The notes: generated by a model not told the origin, from the sequence alone. A stretch of DNA of 64,000 nucleotides from Treponema sp. Marseille-Q4130 (GCF_014334325.1 NZ_JACSET010000004.1:124001-188000), one strand, 5' to 3'. Positions 1-7,559 are shown, counted from the stretch's first letter. Numbers and translations: made by a program.

Positions 1-32
1 AATTCGGGCTTTTTTTCTACTTCATCCGCCAT
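1..32 (-). CDS. infB: translation initiation factor IF-2, first codons only
   Basis: Only the first ten or so codons are inside the window, reading MADEVEKKPE from an ATG at 32 on the minus strand. The start lies 8 nt beyond the nusA stop, and infB directly follows nusA in the widespread rimP-nusA-infB order. A GAGGA sequence inside the end of nusA is a possible ribosome site. The identity rests on gene order and an N-terminus compatible with the charged, low-complexity start of IF-2; too little is visible for proof. Confidence 0.6.
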   Translation of the reverse strand, partial: MADEVEKKPE

Positions 33-40
33 AAATGTTT

Positions 41-1513
41 TTATTCCTCGTCCTCTTTAAATTCAAACTCGACACCGCACTTTGGACAATGTGTCATATC
101 GAGTGTAATCACCGCGCCGCATTCCGGACAGTGGTATACTTCTTCATCTTCATCACCGCCGGTTTTTTCCGCATCGCTTTCAGGAGCACTTTCTTCTTCT
201 ACAAATTCGACGGTATTTTTAATAATCGCATCGACGCCGTCGATATCGCTTTCCGTCAATCCTTCGATATGCTTTAAGCCGCCGTTGTCGTAAGCTTCGA
301 CAAACTGTTCGATATCCTCTATGCCGGCATTTTTAAGAATTTCGGCAACACGTGCGTCCACGCCGGGCAGTTCGGCGACGGTTTTAATTTCGTCGTAATC
401 GTCGTCGCTCGTATCGTCGCTGAAAAGATTTTGCGCCGTCTGCATCGTAACAGATTCGGACAGATCCATTTCCGCCGCCTGCTCTTGAGTTTTAACGTCA
501 ATGCTCCAGTCGCACAGCTTGTTTGCAAGGCGTACGTTTTGTCCCTGTTTTCCGATCGCAAGCGAAAACTGGCTGTCTTCGACGATCGCGAGCGCTTGAC
601 GTTTTTCCTGATCGAGGATAAACACGCGCTCGACTTGAGCGGGTGAAAGCGCATTTTTAATAAACACTGCAGGGTCGGGATCGAATTTCAAAACATCGAT
701 TTTTTCGCCGAGCAGCTCCCGTATAACGTTTTGGATGCGCACACCTTTTAAGCCGACGCAGGCACCTACGGGATCGACGTCTTCGCGGTTTGAAGATACG
801 GCGATCTTCGTGCGGTGTCCCGCATCGCGCACAATTTTGACGATTTCGATCGTACCGTCGGCGATTTCGGGCACTTCCATTTCGATTATCGAACGCACGA
901 GTTCGGGATCGCTCCTCGAAAGGATAACCTGCAGCCCCGTCGATATGCGCCTGAGGTTGACGATGAGCGCTTTGATGCGGTCGTCTTTTTCATAGTGTTC
1001 CCTCGGCGATTGGAATTTAAACGGGAGCACGCCTTCGAGCTTTCCCGCATTTCCGAGATCGACGTAGATGTCGCCGTTTCGTTCGTATTGATAATAGCAC
1101 ACGACGATTTCGCCGATTTTATTTTTATATTCGTTATACAATGTATCGCGGTAGCTTTCGTTGAGTTCCTGATGAGCGGTTTGTTTTCCCGTCGTAACGG
1201 CGGAACGGTCGAAGGTTTTCGGATCTTCGAGAATATCGATTTCGTCGCCGAGCTCCACTTCATCGCTGAGTTTTTTCGCGTCTTCGAGTTCGATTTCCGT
1301 CACCGGATCGTATACGCCGTCGACGACCGTTTTTCGAGAATAGATGGATACGTCCGACATATCGTCGTTGAATTTGACGATCGCGTTATCGGCTGTTCCG
1401 TAGGTGCGTTTATATGCGGCTTTGAGCGCGTTTTCGATGATCGTTTTTACCGAATCTTCGGAATATCCTTTTTCCTGTATCAACTGACGGATCGCCTCTG
1501 CCATTTCCGACAT
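41..1513 (-). CDS. nusA: transcription termination/antitermination factor NusA with C-terminal zinc ribbon
   Basis: NusA binds RNA polymerase and nascent RNA and modulates pausing, termination and antitermination. The 490-residue protein shows the NusA N-terminal domain (about 1-125), an S1 domain (about 135-200, motif IGEIVVCYYQYERNGDIYVD), two KH domains (about 200-345, with GACVGLKGVRIQNV and AIGKQGQNVRLA), then a helix-hairpin-helix region (motif ELPGVDARVAEILKNAGI). The last 30 residues carry CPECG and CPKCG, a Cys4 zinc ribbon that standard NusA lacks. The ATG at 1513 is preceded by AGGAGG. It follows rimP by 59 nt and precedes infB, the classic operon. Identity is secure; the role of the zinc ribbon is unknown. 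Confidence 0.95.
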   Translation of the reverse strand: MSEMAEAIRQLIQEKGYSEDSVKTIIENALKAAYKRTYGTADNAIVKFNDDMSDVSIYSRKTVVDGVYDPVTEIELEDAKKLSDEVELGDEIDILEDPKTFDRSAVTTGKQTAHQELNESYRDTLYNEYKNKIGEIVVCYYQYERNGDIYVDLGNAGKLEGVLPFKFQSPREHYEKDDRIKALIVNLRRISTGLQVILSRSDPELVRSIIEMEVPEIADGTIEIVKIVRDAGHRTKIAVSSNREDVDPVGACVGLKGVRIQNVIRELLGEKIDVLKFDPDPAVFIKNALSPAQVERVFILDQEKRQALAIVEDSQFSLAIGKQGQNVRLANKLCDWSIDVKTQEQAAEMDLSESVTMQTAQNLFSDDTSDDDYDEIKTVAELPGVDARVAEILKNAGIEDIEQFVEAYDNGGLKHIEGLTESDIDGVDAIIKNTVEFVEEESAPESDAEKTGGDEDEEVYHCPECGAVITLDMTHCPKCGVEFEFKEDEE

Positions 1514-1572
1514 GGAAAACCTCCTAATGCTGTCCCAACAAAATTAATAATTAATAAAATAAATACAAGCCG

Positions 1573-2031
1573 TTACTGCACGAACTTCGCTTTCGCTATC
1601 TCCCCATAAGGCACCGTAACCGCCTCTCCTTTTTCAGTTTCCATCGTAAGAGCCGTGTCATCGGCACTTACGATTTTTCCGCCTATCCAATCGTTTTCTT
1701 TTTTGTTCCACACGCGCACGGATCTTCCTATGAACAGAGAAAACTCCGCAGCGTTTTTTATATTGCGGTCGATACCGGGTGAAGTAAGTTCCATCGATGT
1801 ATTGTCGGTGCCGAGCAGCGCTTCAAGGCGGGGAAGCAGAGCATGGTGAACGCGGGAGCAGTCGTTTACGCTTATGTTCCGATCCGGATCTTTCGGTGCG
1901 ATGACCGCAAGGATTTTCGTCACCGTCTTTGCCGGAACGATTTTCAATTCGATAAGATGATAGCCCAGCCCTTCTACGAGCGGAGCGCATTCCGAATAGT
2001 GCGGAACAGCGTCAAATGCAATATACTCCAT
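1573..2031 (-). CDS. rimP: ribosome maturation factor RimP
   Basis: RimP helps assemble the 30S subunit. The protein of about 152 residues has the two-domain RimP layout: an N-terminal alpha/beta domain (GLGYHLIELKIVPAKT, then the conserved run ending VNDCSRVHHAL) and a C-terminal SH3-like barrel (RSVRVWNKKENDWIGGKIV). The motif ELTSPGIDRNIKNAAEF corresponds to the highly conserved SPGxDR signature. I prefer the ATG at 2031, because AAGG lies 5 nt upstream; a GTG at 2037 would overlap that site. It is the first gene of rimP-nusA-infB. Confidence 0.9.
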   Translation of the reverse strand: MEYIAFDAVPHYSECAPLVEGLGYHLIELKIVPAKTVTKILAVIAPKDPDRNISVNDCSRVHHALLPRLEALLGTDNTSMELTSPGIDRNIKNAAEFSLFIGRSVRVWNKKENDWIGGKIVSADDTALTMETEKGEAVTVPYGEIAKAKFVQ

Positions 2032-2045
2032 CGTCACCTTGCATC

Positions 2046-2073
2046 AAAAAAAAAGACCCGTGTGTCACGAGTC
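2046..2073 (-). terminator. terminator-like hairpin in the rimP leader
   Basis: On the minus strand GACTCGTG-ACA-CACGGGTC forms an 8-bp stem with one mismatch, followed by nine T residues, ending only 14 nt before the rimP ATG. It lies inside the transcript expected from the promoter at 2106-2134, so it would act as an early terminator or attenuator rather than end another gene. Confidence 0.6.
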
Positions 2074-2105
2074 CATCTTAAAGGATAATTAAAATGTACA
2101 AAGGT

Positions 2106-2134
2106 ATAGTATGTTTTTTTTTATGTTTTGTCAA
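2106..2134 (-). promoter_or_regulatory. sigma70-type promoter for rimP-nusA-infB
   Basis: Minus strand TTGACA (2134-2129), 17-bp spacer, TACTAT (2111-2106). The start is expected near 2099, giving a leader of about 70 nt that holds the hairpin and T-run at 2046-2073. Confidence 0.6.
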
Positions 2135-2153
2135 GCGGAGCAATTCGAGCAAT

Positions 2154-2187
2154 CCGCGACTTGCAGCGAGTGAGAAGTTCCTCGCGC
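2154..2187. repeat. small hairpin module, also found inside the structured element at 3201-3236
   Basis: The stretch contains ACTTGCAGCGAG, then GAAGTTCCTCGCGC, and folds by pairing CGCGACTT with AAGT and TCGCG. Nearly the same pieces (ACTTGCAACGAG, then GAAGTTCCCCGCGC) form the extra 36 bp present in one copy of the structured repeat and absent in the other. Confidence 0.45.
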
Positions 2188-2189
2188 AT

Positions 2190-2218
2190 TTGTTTCTTTT
2201 TTCCGAATATGTTATACT
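2190..2218 (+). promoter_or_regulatory. promoter for a leaderless HAD phosphatase mRNA
   Basis: TTGTTT (2190-2195), 17-bp spacer, TATACT (2213-2218). Only 8 nt separate the -10 from the ATG at 2227, so transcription should begin at or next to the start codon. Confidence 0.55.
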
Positions 2219-2226
2219 CGTTTTCC

Positions 2227-2853
2227 ATGAAGCTTTTTATATTTGACATGGGCAATGTCGTCGCCCATAACGTTGCGGTTGAAGGTGCCGTCGCAAAAGC
2301 CATCGGCATGAGCGAAAAGGAATTCTATGAAGTCTGCAAATACGACAGGGCGGCTCGCGGAAAAACTGTCGATAAAAAAATCGATATAAAGGACGCCGAT
2401 ATCATGACGATGCTTTCGAACGGCGAAGTGACGACCGAAGAGTTTTGGAGCGAGTTTACGCGGCGAACGGGAGTGCGTGTGCCGATGGAGTACCTCGGTC
2501 TCTTTTTTAATCCGGTACTCGATGACGGCGTGGTCGAGACAGTCAAAGCGCTTCGAAAAAAATACCGCGTCGTGTGCGGGACGAACACGATTCAGAGCCA
2601 TTACGATATTCACCTTGCGAGAAGCGATTATGCGCTCTTCGAAAAAACCTATGCGTCGAATATGATCGGCGCGTCGAAGCCCGACGTCGAATTTTGGAAG
2701 CGTATCATGCTCGCAGAAGACGTTGCGCCGGAGGACATCTTTTTTACCGACGACAACGAAGCGAACTGTGAGGCTTCTTCATCGCTCGGCATCCGTACCT
2801 TCCGTTTTACAAACGCGGACGATCTTCGAAACGAAGTGCGTCCTTGGCTCTGA
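2227..2853 (+). CDS. HAD-superfamily phosphatase (YihX-like)
   Basis: Probable small-molecule phosphatase of the haloacid dehalogenase superfamily, 208 residues. HAD motif I is FDMGNVV at residues 5-11 (nucleophile Asp6), motif II is GTNT near 119, motif III is the Lys in GASKPDVEFW near 149, and motif IV is FFTDDNEAN near 170. A helical cap (about 17-95) follows motif I, as in the YihX group that dephosphorylates sugar phosphates. I start it at the ATG at 2227, where the HAD core begins and where the promoter fits a leaderless message; upstream codons in frame do not resemble the family. Substrate unknown. Confidence 0.8.
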   Translation: MKLFIFDMGNVVAHNVAVEGAVAKAIGMSEKEFYEVCKYDRAARGKTVDKKIDIKDADIMTMLSNGEVTTEEFWSEFTRRTGVRVPMEYLGLFFNPVLDDGVVETVKALRKKYRVVCGTNTIQSHYDIHLARSDYALFEKTYASNMIGASKPDVEFWKRIMLAEDVAPEDIFFTDDNEANCEASSSLGIRTFRFTNADDLRNEVRPWL

Positions 2854-2952
2854 TACATCCTCACGGGAGCGGAAATTTTTCGAATTGACGGCAGGCGCAT
2901 CAGGGATTATGCATGAAAAATATATATACACAGAAAAATATAAAATAAAAAA

Positions 2953-3275
2953 GGCGGAACGCAAGGCAGCGGCAATGCCGCCGAGCCGCTCAGACCGAGG
3001 TTAAACGGAACGCTAAAATAGCGCGTCCCGTTTAACTGCAAGTTTGCGAGGCAAACTTGTGTATATACGTGTGCGCTTTCGCACACGAGTACGGCATTTT
3101 CGAAAATTGACATTTTCTGTAATGCCGTACTATAAGGAATGGCAAGCAAAATTTCGAAGAAATTTTGCGCAGTCCGATTCCAATCACGGTCTGCCGCGGC
3201 ACTTGCAACGAGCGCGGAGCGCGAAGTTCCCCGCGCAAACGGCAGGGCTGCTGCCGGGAGTGCAGCCGATTTTTT
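2953..3275 (+). repeat. structured repeat, copy A; candidate non-coding RNA ending in a terminator
   Basis: A chain of hairpins: GGCA/TGCC near 2966; GTTAAACGG...CCGTTTAAC (2999-3034); CAAGTTTGC-GAG-GCAAACTTG (3038-3058); CGTGTGCG...CGCACACG (about 3068-3087); GTACGGCATT...AATGCCGTAC (3089-3130) with inner stem GAAAAT/ATTTTC; GCAAAATTT...AAATTTTGC (about 3148-3170); CTGCCG...CGGCAG (about 3191-3246); and a terminal GGCTGC/GCAGCC hairpin with T6. Copy B at 7161-7448 is close to identical but differs in paired positions, and copy C is at 12390-12520. It lies between two plus-strand genes, and the downstream gene has its own promoter, so this is either an independent RNA or a 3' UTR. No reading frame of interest crosses it. 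Confidence 0.7.
3246..3275 (+). terminator. intrinsic terminator closing structured repeat copy A
   Basis: GGCTGC, a 10-nt loop, GCAGCC, then GATTTTTT. The same hairpin closes copy B. Confidence 0.7.
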
Positions 3276-3343
3276 ACGGTAACTGTTATTTTCTTGGAAT
3301 ATAGATTCTTATGCATAAGTCCTGGCAGGCGTATATGGGGTCA

Positions 3344-3372
3344 TTTACAAAACCCGGCATTCGCACTAGTAT
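3344..3372 (+). promoter_or_regulatory. promoter for a leaderless methyltransferase mRNA
   Basis: TTTACA (3344-3349), 17-bp spacer, TAGTAT (3367-3372), then 9 nt to the ATG at 3382. No ribosome binding site is possible in so short a leader. Confidence 0.5.
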
Positions 3373-3381
3373 GCTTTTGCT

Positions 3382-4638
3382 ATGAATGACGCGCTTCGTA
3401 TCTTTTTAAAACCGAAAGAAGAAAGGGAAGTCGTACAGGGCTTTCCGTGGATATTCGACAACGAAATCTCTCATGTAAAATACTTTGCATCCGACGGGAG
3501 CGGACGTAAAGATGCGCCTCTTTCCGAATGCGAATGTGCCGACGGGAGCGCGTGCGAAGTGTTTACGGCTGCAGGCGGATTTATCGGTACGGGCATTATC
3601 AATCGAAAATCGAAGATATGTGTGCGTATGCTCTCTTCGACTCATGCGGACAAAGTGTTTGAAAATACGAAAGCGTTTATCGATGCGCGCATCCGCGATG
3701 CCGCGAATATGCGGCGCATCCGTTACGGAGAGCGCGATTCATACCGTCTCGTTTTTGCCGAAGCCGATTTGCTTCCCGGTCTCATCGTCGAACGCTTTGC
3801 ATCCGTCGACGGTTCCGTGTATCTTGTCGTACAGTTTCTTGCGCTCGTGTGCGAAGTTTTCCGTAAAGAGATTACGGCAGCTCTTATTAAAACGTGCGAT
3901 CCTCAGGGCATATACGAGAGGAGCGATGCCTCCGTCCGTGAAAAGGAAGGGCTCGAAGAAAGGACGGGCTGGATATACGGAAGCGGCGGCGATGTGATCA
4001 CGATAAACGAAAACGGTATCCCCTTTTATGTCGATATCGCAAAAGGCCAAAAGACCGGTTTTTTTCTCGATCAAAAGGATAACCGTAAAGCGATCATGCC
4101 GTTTTGTCACGGAAAGCGTGTGCTCGACGCATTTTCGCATACGGGAGCATTTGCGCTCGCGGCAGCTTTTGCCGGTGCGCGTGAAGTGGTCGCCGCGGAA
4201 ATCTCCGAAGACGCTGTTTCGATGATCGAAAAAAACGTCGCGCTCAATAAAAAAGAGGATATAGTCAAACCCGTGCTCGCCGACGTTTTTGATTTATTAA
4301 AAAAATATGAAGGATCGGGCGAAACTTTCGACGTGATCGTCCTCGATCCTCCGGCCTTTACGAAGAGCGCGAAAAATATTCAAAAAGCGTACGGCGGTTA
4401 TAAAGAAATCAATTTGCGTGCGATGCGCCTGCTCCGCAAAGGAGGCATTTTAATAAGCTGTTCGTGCTCCGCATTTTTCGACGCGAATACGTTTTACGAT
4501 ATGCTCATGCACGCAGCCGCCTCAAGCGGCCGCCGAGTACAGATATTGGAAAAGCGGGGAGCGGGAGAAGATCATCCGCTGCTTCTCGGTTATGAGCGCT
4601 CGGAATATTTGAAATGCGCGATTGCGCGGGTGCTGTGA
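3382..4638 (+). CDS. class I SAM-dependent rRNA (cytosine-C5) methyltransferase, RlmI family
   Basis: Predicted 23S rRNA methyltransferase of the RlmI/YccW group, 418 residues. The N-terminal part (about 1-100, KPKEEREVVQGFPWIFDNEI) is a PUA-type RNA-binding domain, followed by the EEHUD-like linker (about 105-210). The Rossmann methyltransferase domain has SAM-binding motif I at FSHTGAFALAAAFAGA (about 248-263), the acidic position in EISEDAV, and motif IV DPPAF near 321. The late SCSC matches the catalytic Cys segment of this family. miaA follows immediately, its GTG abutting the TGA, so the two are probably co-transcribed. The exact target nucleotide cannot be read from sequence. Confidence 0.85.
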   Translation: MNDALRIFLKPKEEREVVQGFPWIFDNEISHVKYFASDGSGRKDAPLSECECADGSACEVFTAAGGFIGTGIINRKSKICVRMLSSTHADKVFENTKAFIDARIRDAANMRRIRYGERDSYRLVFAEADLLPGLIVERFASVDGSVYLVVQFLALVCEVFRKEITAALIKTCDPQGIYERSDASVREKEGLEERTGWIYGSGGDVITINENGIPFYVDIAKGQKTGFFLDQKDNRKAIMPFCHGKRVLDAFSHTGAFALAAAFAGAREVVAAEISEDAVSMIEKNVALNKKEDIVKPVLADVFDLLKKYEGSGETFDVIVLDPPAFTKSAKNIQKAYGGYKEINLRAMRLLRKGGILISCSCSAFFDANTFYDMLMHAAASSGRRVQILEKRGAGEDHPLLLGYERSEYLKCAIARVL

Positions 4639-5616
4639 GTGGCGGAAAACGAAAAGAGCTGCAACTGCGTCATCCTTTTGGGACCGACCGCCTGCGGCAA
4701 AACGGCGATAGGAGTTGCGATCGCGCGGGAGCGAAACGGTGAAATCGTTTCGGCGGATTCGCGGCAAGTGTACAAGGGTCTCGACATCGGTTCGGGAAAA
4801 GACTTGGACGAATACGTTTCGGGCGGAAGTCCCGTTTCCTATCACCTCATCGACATAACCGACCTCAAAAGCGAATACAATGTATTTCAGTATCAAAAAG
4901 ATTTTTACCGCGTCTTTCAGGATATCGTCGGTCGGAAAAAATTGCCCGTCGTCGTCGGCGGTACGGGCATGTACCTCGATGCGGTTATCAGAAATTACGA
5001 TTTGGTTGAAGTGCCCGAAAACGAAAAGAGGCGTGCCGAACTCGAAGCGATGTCGATCGAAGAGCTTTCGCGCCTTTTGCTTTCGCTGAAACCCGATCTC
5101 CATACGCGCGAAGACCTCCGCGATAAAGTGCGCTGCATACGCGCTATAGAGATAGCGGAGTATATGAAAAGTCCCGAAGCCGCTCTCATGCGAAAGACGA
5201 TGACGAGCCGTCCCGACATCTGTCCGCTTGTCATCGGTACGACGCTTTTGCGGGAAGAGCTGCGGGAGCGCATTGCAAAGCGTCTCAAATCCCGCCTCGA
5301 TTCGGGCATGATAGAAGAAGTGGAAAATTTGCACAGGGGCGGTGCATCATGGGAGCGGCTTGAAACGCTCGGTCTTGAGTACGGATTCGTCGCCGAATAT
5401 TTACAGGGGAAAATCGTCTCCCGCGGCGAGCTTTACGAAAAACTCGTTGTTGCCATACGGAGATTTGCGAAGCGGCAGGAAACGTGGTTTCGCGGTATGG
5501 AGCGTAAAATGAAAGCGCAGGGAAGCTCGATTCATTGGCTGCCCTGCGTTTCCGATATCGATGTGCGCGTCGGAGCCGCGCTTTCGTTAGTCGATGCGTA
5601 CGTTAACGTGCGTTGA
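4639..5616 (+). CDS. miaA: tRNA dimethylallyltransferase MiaA
   Basis: Transfers a dimethylallyl group to N6 of A37 in tRNAs reading UNN codons. The 325-residue protein begins with the P-loop GPTACGKT (about residues 15-22), then the substrate segment SADSRQVYKGLDIGSGK, and the conserved VVGGTGMYLDAVI (about 109-121). The C-terminal part has the expected RRFAKRQETWFR (about 275-286), where the family usually has RRYAKRQxTWFR. The start is a GTG placed directly after the stop of the upstream methyltransferase; no separate promoter is visible. Confidence 0.93.
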   Translation: MAENEKSCNCVILLGPTACGKTAIGVAIARERNGEIVSADSRQVYKGLDIGSGKDLDEYVSGGSPVSYHLIDITDLKSEYNVFQYQKDFYRVFQDIVGRKKLPVVVGGTGMYLDAVIRNYDLVEVPENEKRRAELEAMSIEELSRLLLSLKPDLHTREDLRDKVRCIRAIEIAEYMKSPEAALMRKTMTSRPDICPLVIGTTLLREELRERIAKRLKSRLDSGMIEEVENLHRGGASWERLETLGLEYGFVAEYLQGKIVSRGELYEKLVVAIRRFAKRQETWFRGMERKMKAQGSSIHWLPCVSDIDVRVGAALSLVDAYVNVR

Positions 5617-5660
5617 ATTTACATCGACCGATGCGTGCCGCGTGAAATTTGCTTGAAAGC

Positions 5661-5689
5661 AAAAAAGCGGCGCGTTTATTTTCCGCGCT
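5661..5689 (-). terminator. probable intrinsic terminator overlapping the end of the small minus-strand gene
   Basis: On the minus strand AGCGCG pairs with CGCCGCT (one bulged C) across a loop of A and T residues, followed by TTTTTT. It begins at the stop codon of the gene at 5688-5906. Confidence 0.4.
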
Positions 5690-5906
5690 ATGCGTTGACG
5701 GCGATTTTTACCGGTTCCGCGATTTCGACGAGATAGCCCGTGCGGATGCAGGTTTCGAAGAGTTCTTTGCCGATATAATCGGTTTTCACTTCTTCGTATC
5801 CGTCTCTGTCGCGAACGATACGCACGACGTATCCGTCTTCCATTTCACGCACGACCGTCATATAGTCCGATGAGTTTCCGATGCTTTTTAAAGTGTAGCT
5901 TTTCAA
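5688..5906 (-). CDS. small conserved hypothetical protein
   Basis: A 72-residue soluble protein with no signal or membrane segment, ending LVEIAEPVKIAVNA. It has alternating strand-like stretches (YMTVVREMEDGYVVRIVRDR) suggesting a small beta-rich fold. I place the start at the TTG at 5906, because GGGAGG lies six bases upstream; a TTG at 5912 is too close to that site. It diverges from tatD and ends with a probable terminator. I do not recognise a family; the clear ribosome site and good coding character argue that it is real. Confidence 0.65.
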   Translation of the reverse strand: MKSYTLKSIGNSSDYMTVVREMEDGYVVRIVRDRDGYEEVKTDYIGKELFETCIRTGYLVEIAEPVKIAVNA

Positions 5907-5923
5907 TTGCAACCTCCCGATGT

Positions 5924-5952
5924 TTGCATTGCTTTTTTATTTTCGGTACAAT
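5924..5952 (+). promoter_or_regulatory. promoter for a leaderless tatD mRNA
   Basis: TTGCAT (5924-5929), 17-bp spacer, TACAAT (5947-5952), then 9 nt to the ATG at 5962. This promoter makes any start before 5956 impossible. Confidence 0.5.
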
Positions 5953-5961
5953 GCAATGCGG

Positions 5962-6765
5962 ATGTTAGCGTTTTCTGTATTGACCGATGCACATTTTCAT
6001 CTCGCCCGCTGCGCTGAAAAATCGCTTGAAGATTCGTTTCGCGGACTTGAATCCCTATCCTATTACGGTGTTTCCTGCGCTCACGACAGGGACGAGTTTT
6101 TAAAACAGGAATCGCTTTCGGCAAAGCTCAACGAAAACGAAAACACGCAGGTCCTGTGCGCCTTCGGCATGCACCCTCAGCTTCCGCTTGTCGAAAACAC
6201 AGGCTTTATGGAAAAGCTTCTCAAAGAGCGACGCATCGGCGCGATCGGAGAGGCGGGATTCGATTTATTTACAAAGGAGTTCAAATCCGATATCGCGCGG
6301 CAGGAAGAGGCGTGGCGCATTTCGTGCGAGCTTGCAGCTCTGTACGGCGTTCCGCTCGTCGTCCACTGCCGCAAAGCGCTCGATAAAATGTTCCGCGACT
6401 CGAAAGCGCTTTCGAAAATTCCGGCCGTCGTGTTTCATTCGTTTACGGGAAGCGTACAGGATGCGTCTTCTCTTTTAAAGCGCGGCGTGAACGCGTATTT
6501 CAGTTTCGGAAATCCGCTTATTTTCGGCGATAAAAGTGCGATCGGCTGCGTGCAAAAACTCGACGTCGAGCGGCTCCTCATGGAAACGGATGCGCCGTAC
6601 CAGACGATGCGGGGAGAGACCGAAACGAAAATGAGCGCGATCGCTCGCGTATATGAGAGGGCATTTTCTCTTCGATACGGGGAGGAAAGCTTGGCAAAGG
6701 AAAAAACGCAAATGTTCTCCGATACGGTTTTTAATAATTTTAAATCCGTTTACGGTATTGCCTAA
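5962..6765 (+). CDS. TatD-family metal-dependent deoxyribonuclease
   Basis: TIM-barrel metal hydrolase, about 267 residues. Metal-binding motifs occur in the usual order: DAHFHL near the N-terminus (family DxHxH-like start), GEAGFD (Glu ligand, about 97), VVHCRKA (His, about 136), FHSFTGS (His, about 160) and METDAPY (Asp, about 212). The family usually runs 255-270 residues, so it is full length. In-frame ATGs exist at 5956 and 5962; I choose 5962 because the -10 ends at 5952. Its 3' end overlaps the convergent HPt gene by 26 nt. Confidence 0.85.
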   Translation: MLAFSVLTDAHFHLARCAEKSLEDSFRGLESLSYYGVSCAHDRDEFLKQESLSAKLNENENTQVLCAFGMHPQLPLVENTGFMEKLLKERRIGAIGEAGFDLFTKEFKSDIARQEEAWRISCELAALYGVPLVVHCRKALDKMFRDSKALSKIPAVVFHSFTGSVQDASSLLKRGVNAYFSFGNPLIFGDKSAIGCVQKLDVERLLMETDAPYQTMRGETETKMSAIARVYERAFSLRYGEESLAKEKTQMFSDTVFNNFKSVYGIA

Positions 6766-7090
6766 GGGCGGAAAGCGTTTCGTCGTATGTTTTAAAAAAC
6801 TCCCGTGTCAGCGCCGCTTCGTCTCCCGCTTCTTTTCCGCGCAGTACGCTCTCGAGCGCGAGGGCGGCATCGTAAAGCGCTTCGCAGCCGATTTGTCCGG
6901 CAGATCCCTTTGTTTTGTGCACGAAAGAAACGAAGCCCTTGTCTTGAGCTGCGTTTTCCGCAAGAGATGCAAAATGCGCTTTGTCGTTTACATTTTCTTC
7001 TAAAAAAGAATCGACGAGCGTTTCGTACAGTTCCGTATCGCCCGAAACCATATCGAGACCGGAAACCGTATTTAAAATCGAACGCGGCAT
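6740..7090 (-). CDS. HPt-domain phosphotransfer protein
   Basis: A 116-residue stand-alone histidine phosphotransfer domain, all helical. The phospho-accepting His lies in VHKTKGSAGQIGC (about residues 58-70), matching the HPt consensus HxLKGxxxxxG. It would relay phosphate between a hybrid histidine kinase and a response regulator, neither of which is in this window. The ATG at 7090 is preceded by AAGGTAGG. It follows structured repeat copy B in the same orientation. Confidence 0.8.
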   Translation of the reverse strand: MPRSILNTVSGLDMVSGDTELYETLVDSFLEENVNDKAHFASLAENAAQDKGFVSFVHKTKGSAGQIGCEALYDAALALESVLRGKEAGDEAALTREFFKTYDETLSALRQYRKRI

Positions 7091-7160
7091 GACGTTACCT
7101 ACCTTAATTTTAGGGCAAGGTCACCGGAAACTGTATTCTCTAAAAAACAGCGTGTATCAT

Positions 7161-7189
7161 AAAAATCGGCTGCACTCCCGGCAGCAGCC
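7161..7189 (-). terminator. intrinsic terminator closing structured repeat copy B
   Basis: Minus strand GGCTGC, 10-nt loop, GCAGCC, GATTTTT; same hairpin as in copy A. Confidence 0.65.
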
Positions 7190-7448
7190 CTGCCGTTCGC
7201 CGCGGCAGACCGTGATTGGAATCGGACTGCGCAAACTTTTTATTAAAAAGTTTGCTTGCCATTCCTTATAGTACGGCATTGCAGAAAATGTCAATTTTCG
7301 AAAATGCCGTACTCGTGTGCGAAAACGCACACGTATATACACAAGTTTGCCTCGCAAACTTGCAGTTAAACGGGACGCGCTATTTTAGCGTTCCGTTTAA
7401 CCTCGGTCTGAGCGGCTCGGCGGCAGTTCCGCTGCCTCGCGTTCCGCT
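7161..7448 (-). repeat. structured repeat, copy B; candidate non-coding RNA
   Basis: Reverse-strand copy of the element at 2953-3275, with the same hairpins in the same order and the same terminator. It lacks the 36-bp insertion of copy A. Its sixth stem reads GCAAACTTTTT/AAAAAGTTTGC where copy A has GCAAAATTT/AAATTTTGC, so both arms changed together. Just upstream on the minus strand is TATAAT (about 7462-7457), which could be its own promoter. The HPt gene lies downstream in the same direction. Confidence 0.7.
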
Positions 7449-7544
7449 TTTTTTATTTTATTATACACTTCTTTTCCGTATACACATTTCCGGTATCATT
7501 GCCCCAATCTTAGTGTTCGCAGTATACACCAAGGGTTGTATTTT

Positions 7545-7553
7545 TGCTATACT
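7545..7553 (+). promoter_or_regulatory. extended -10 promoter for lepB
   Basis: TGCTATACT is an extended -10 (TGn plus TATACT) ending 6 nt before the ATG at 7560. No good -35 is visible, as expected of extended -10 promoters. Confidence 0.4.
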
Positions 7554-7559
7554 GGCGTT

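Noticed and set aside
815-1609. Long open frame on the strand opposite nusA
   Set aside because: It is the antisense shadow of nusA: nusA has all family motifs, this frame has none and lacks a ribosome site.
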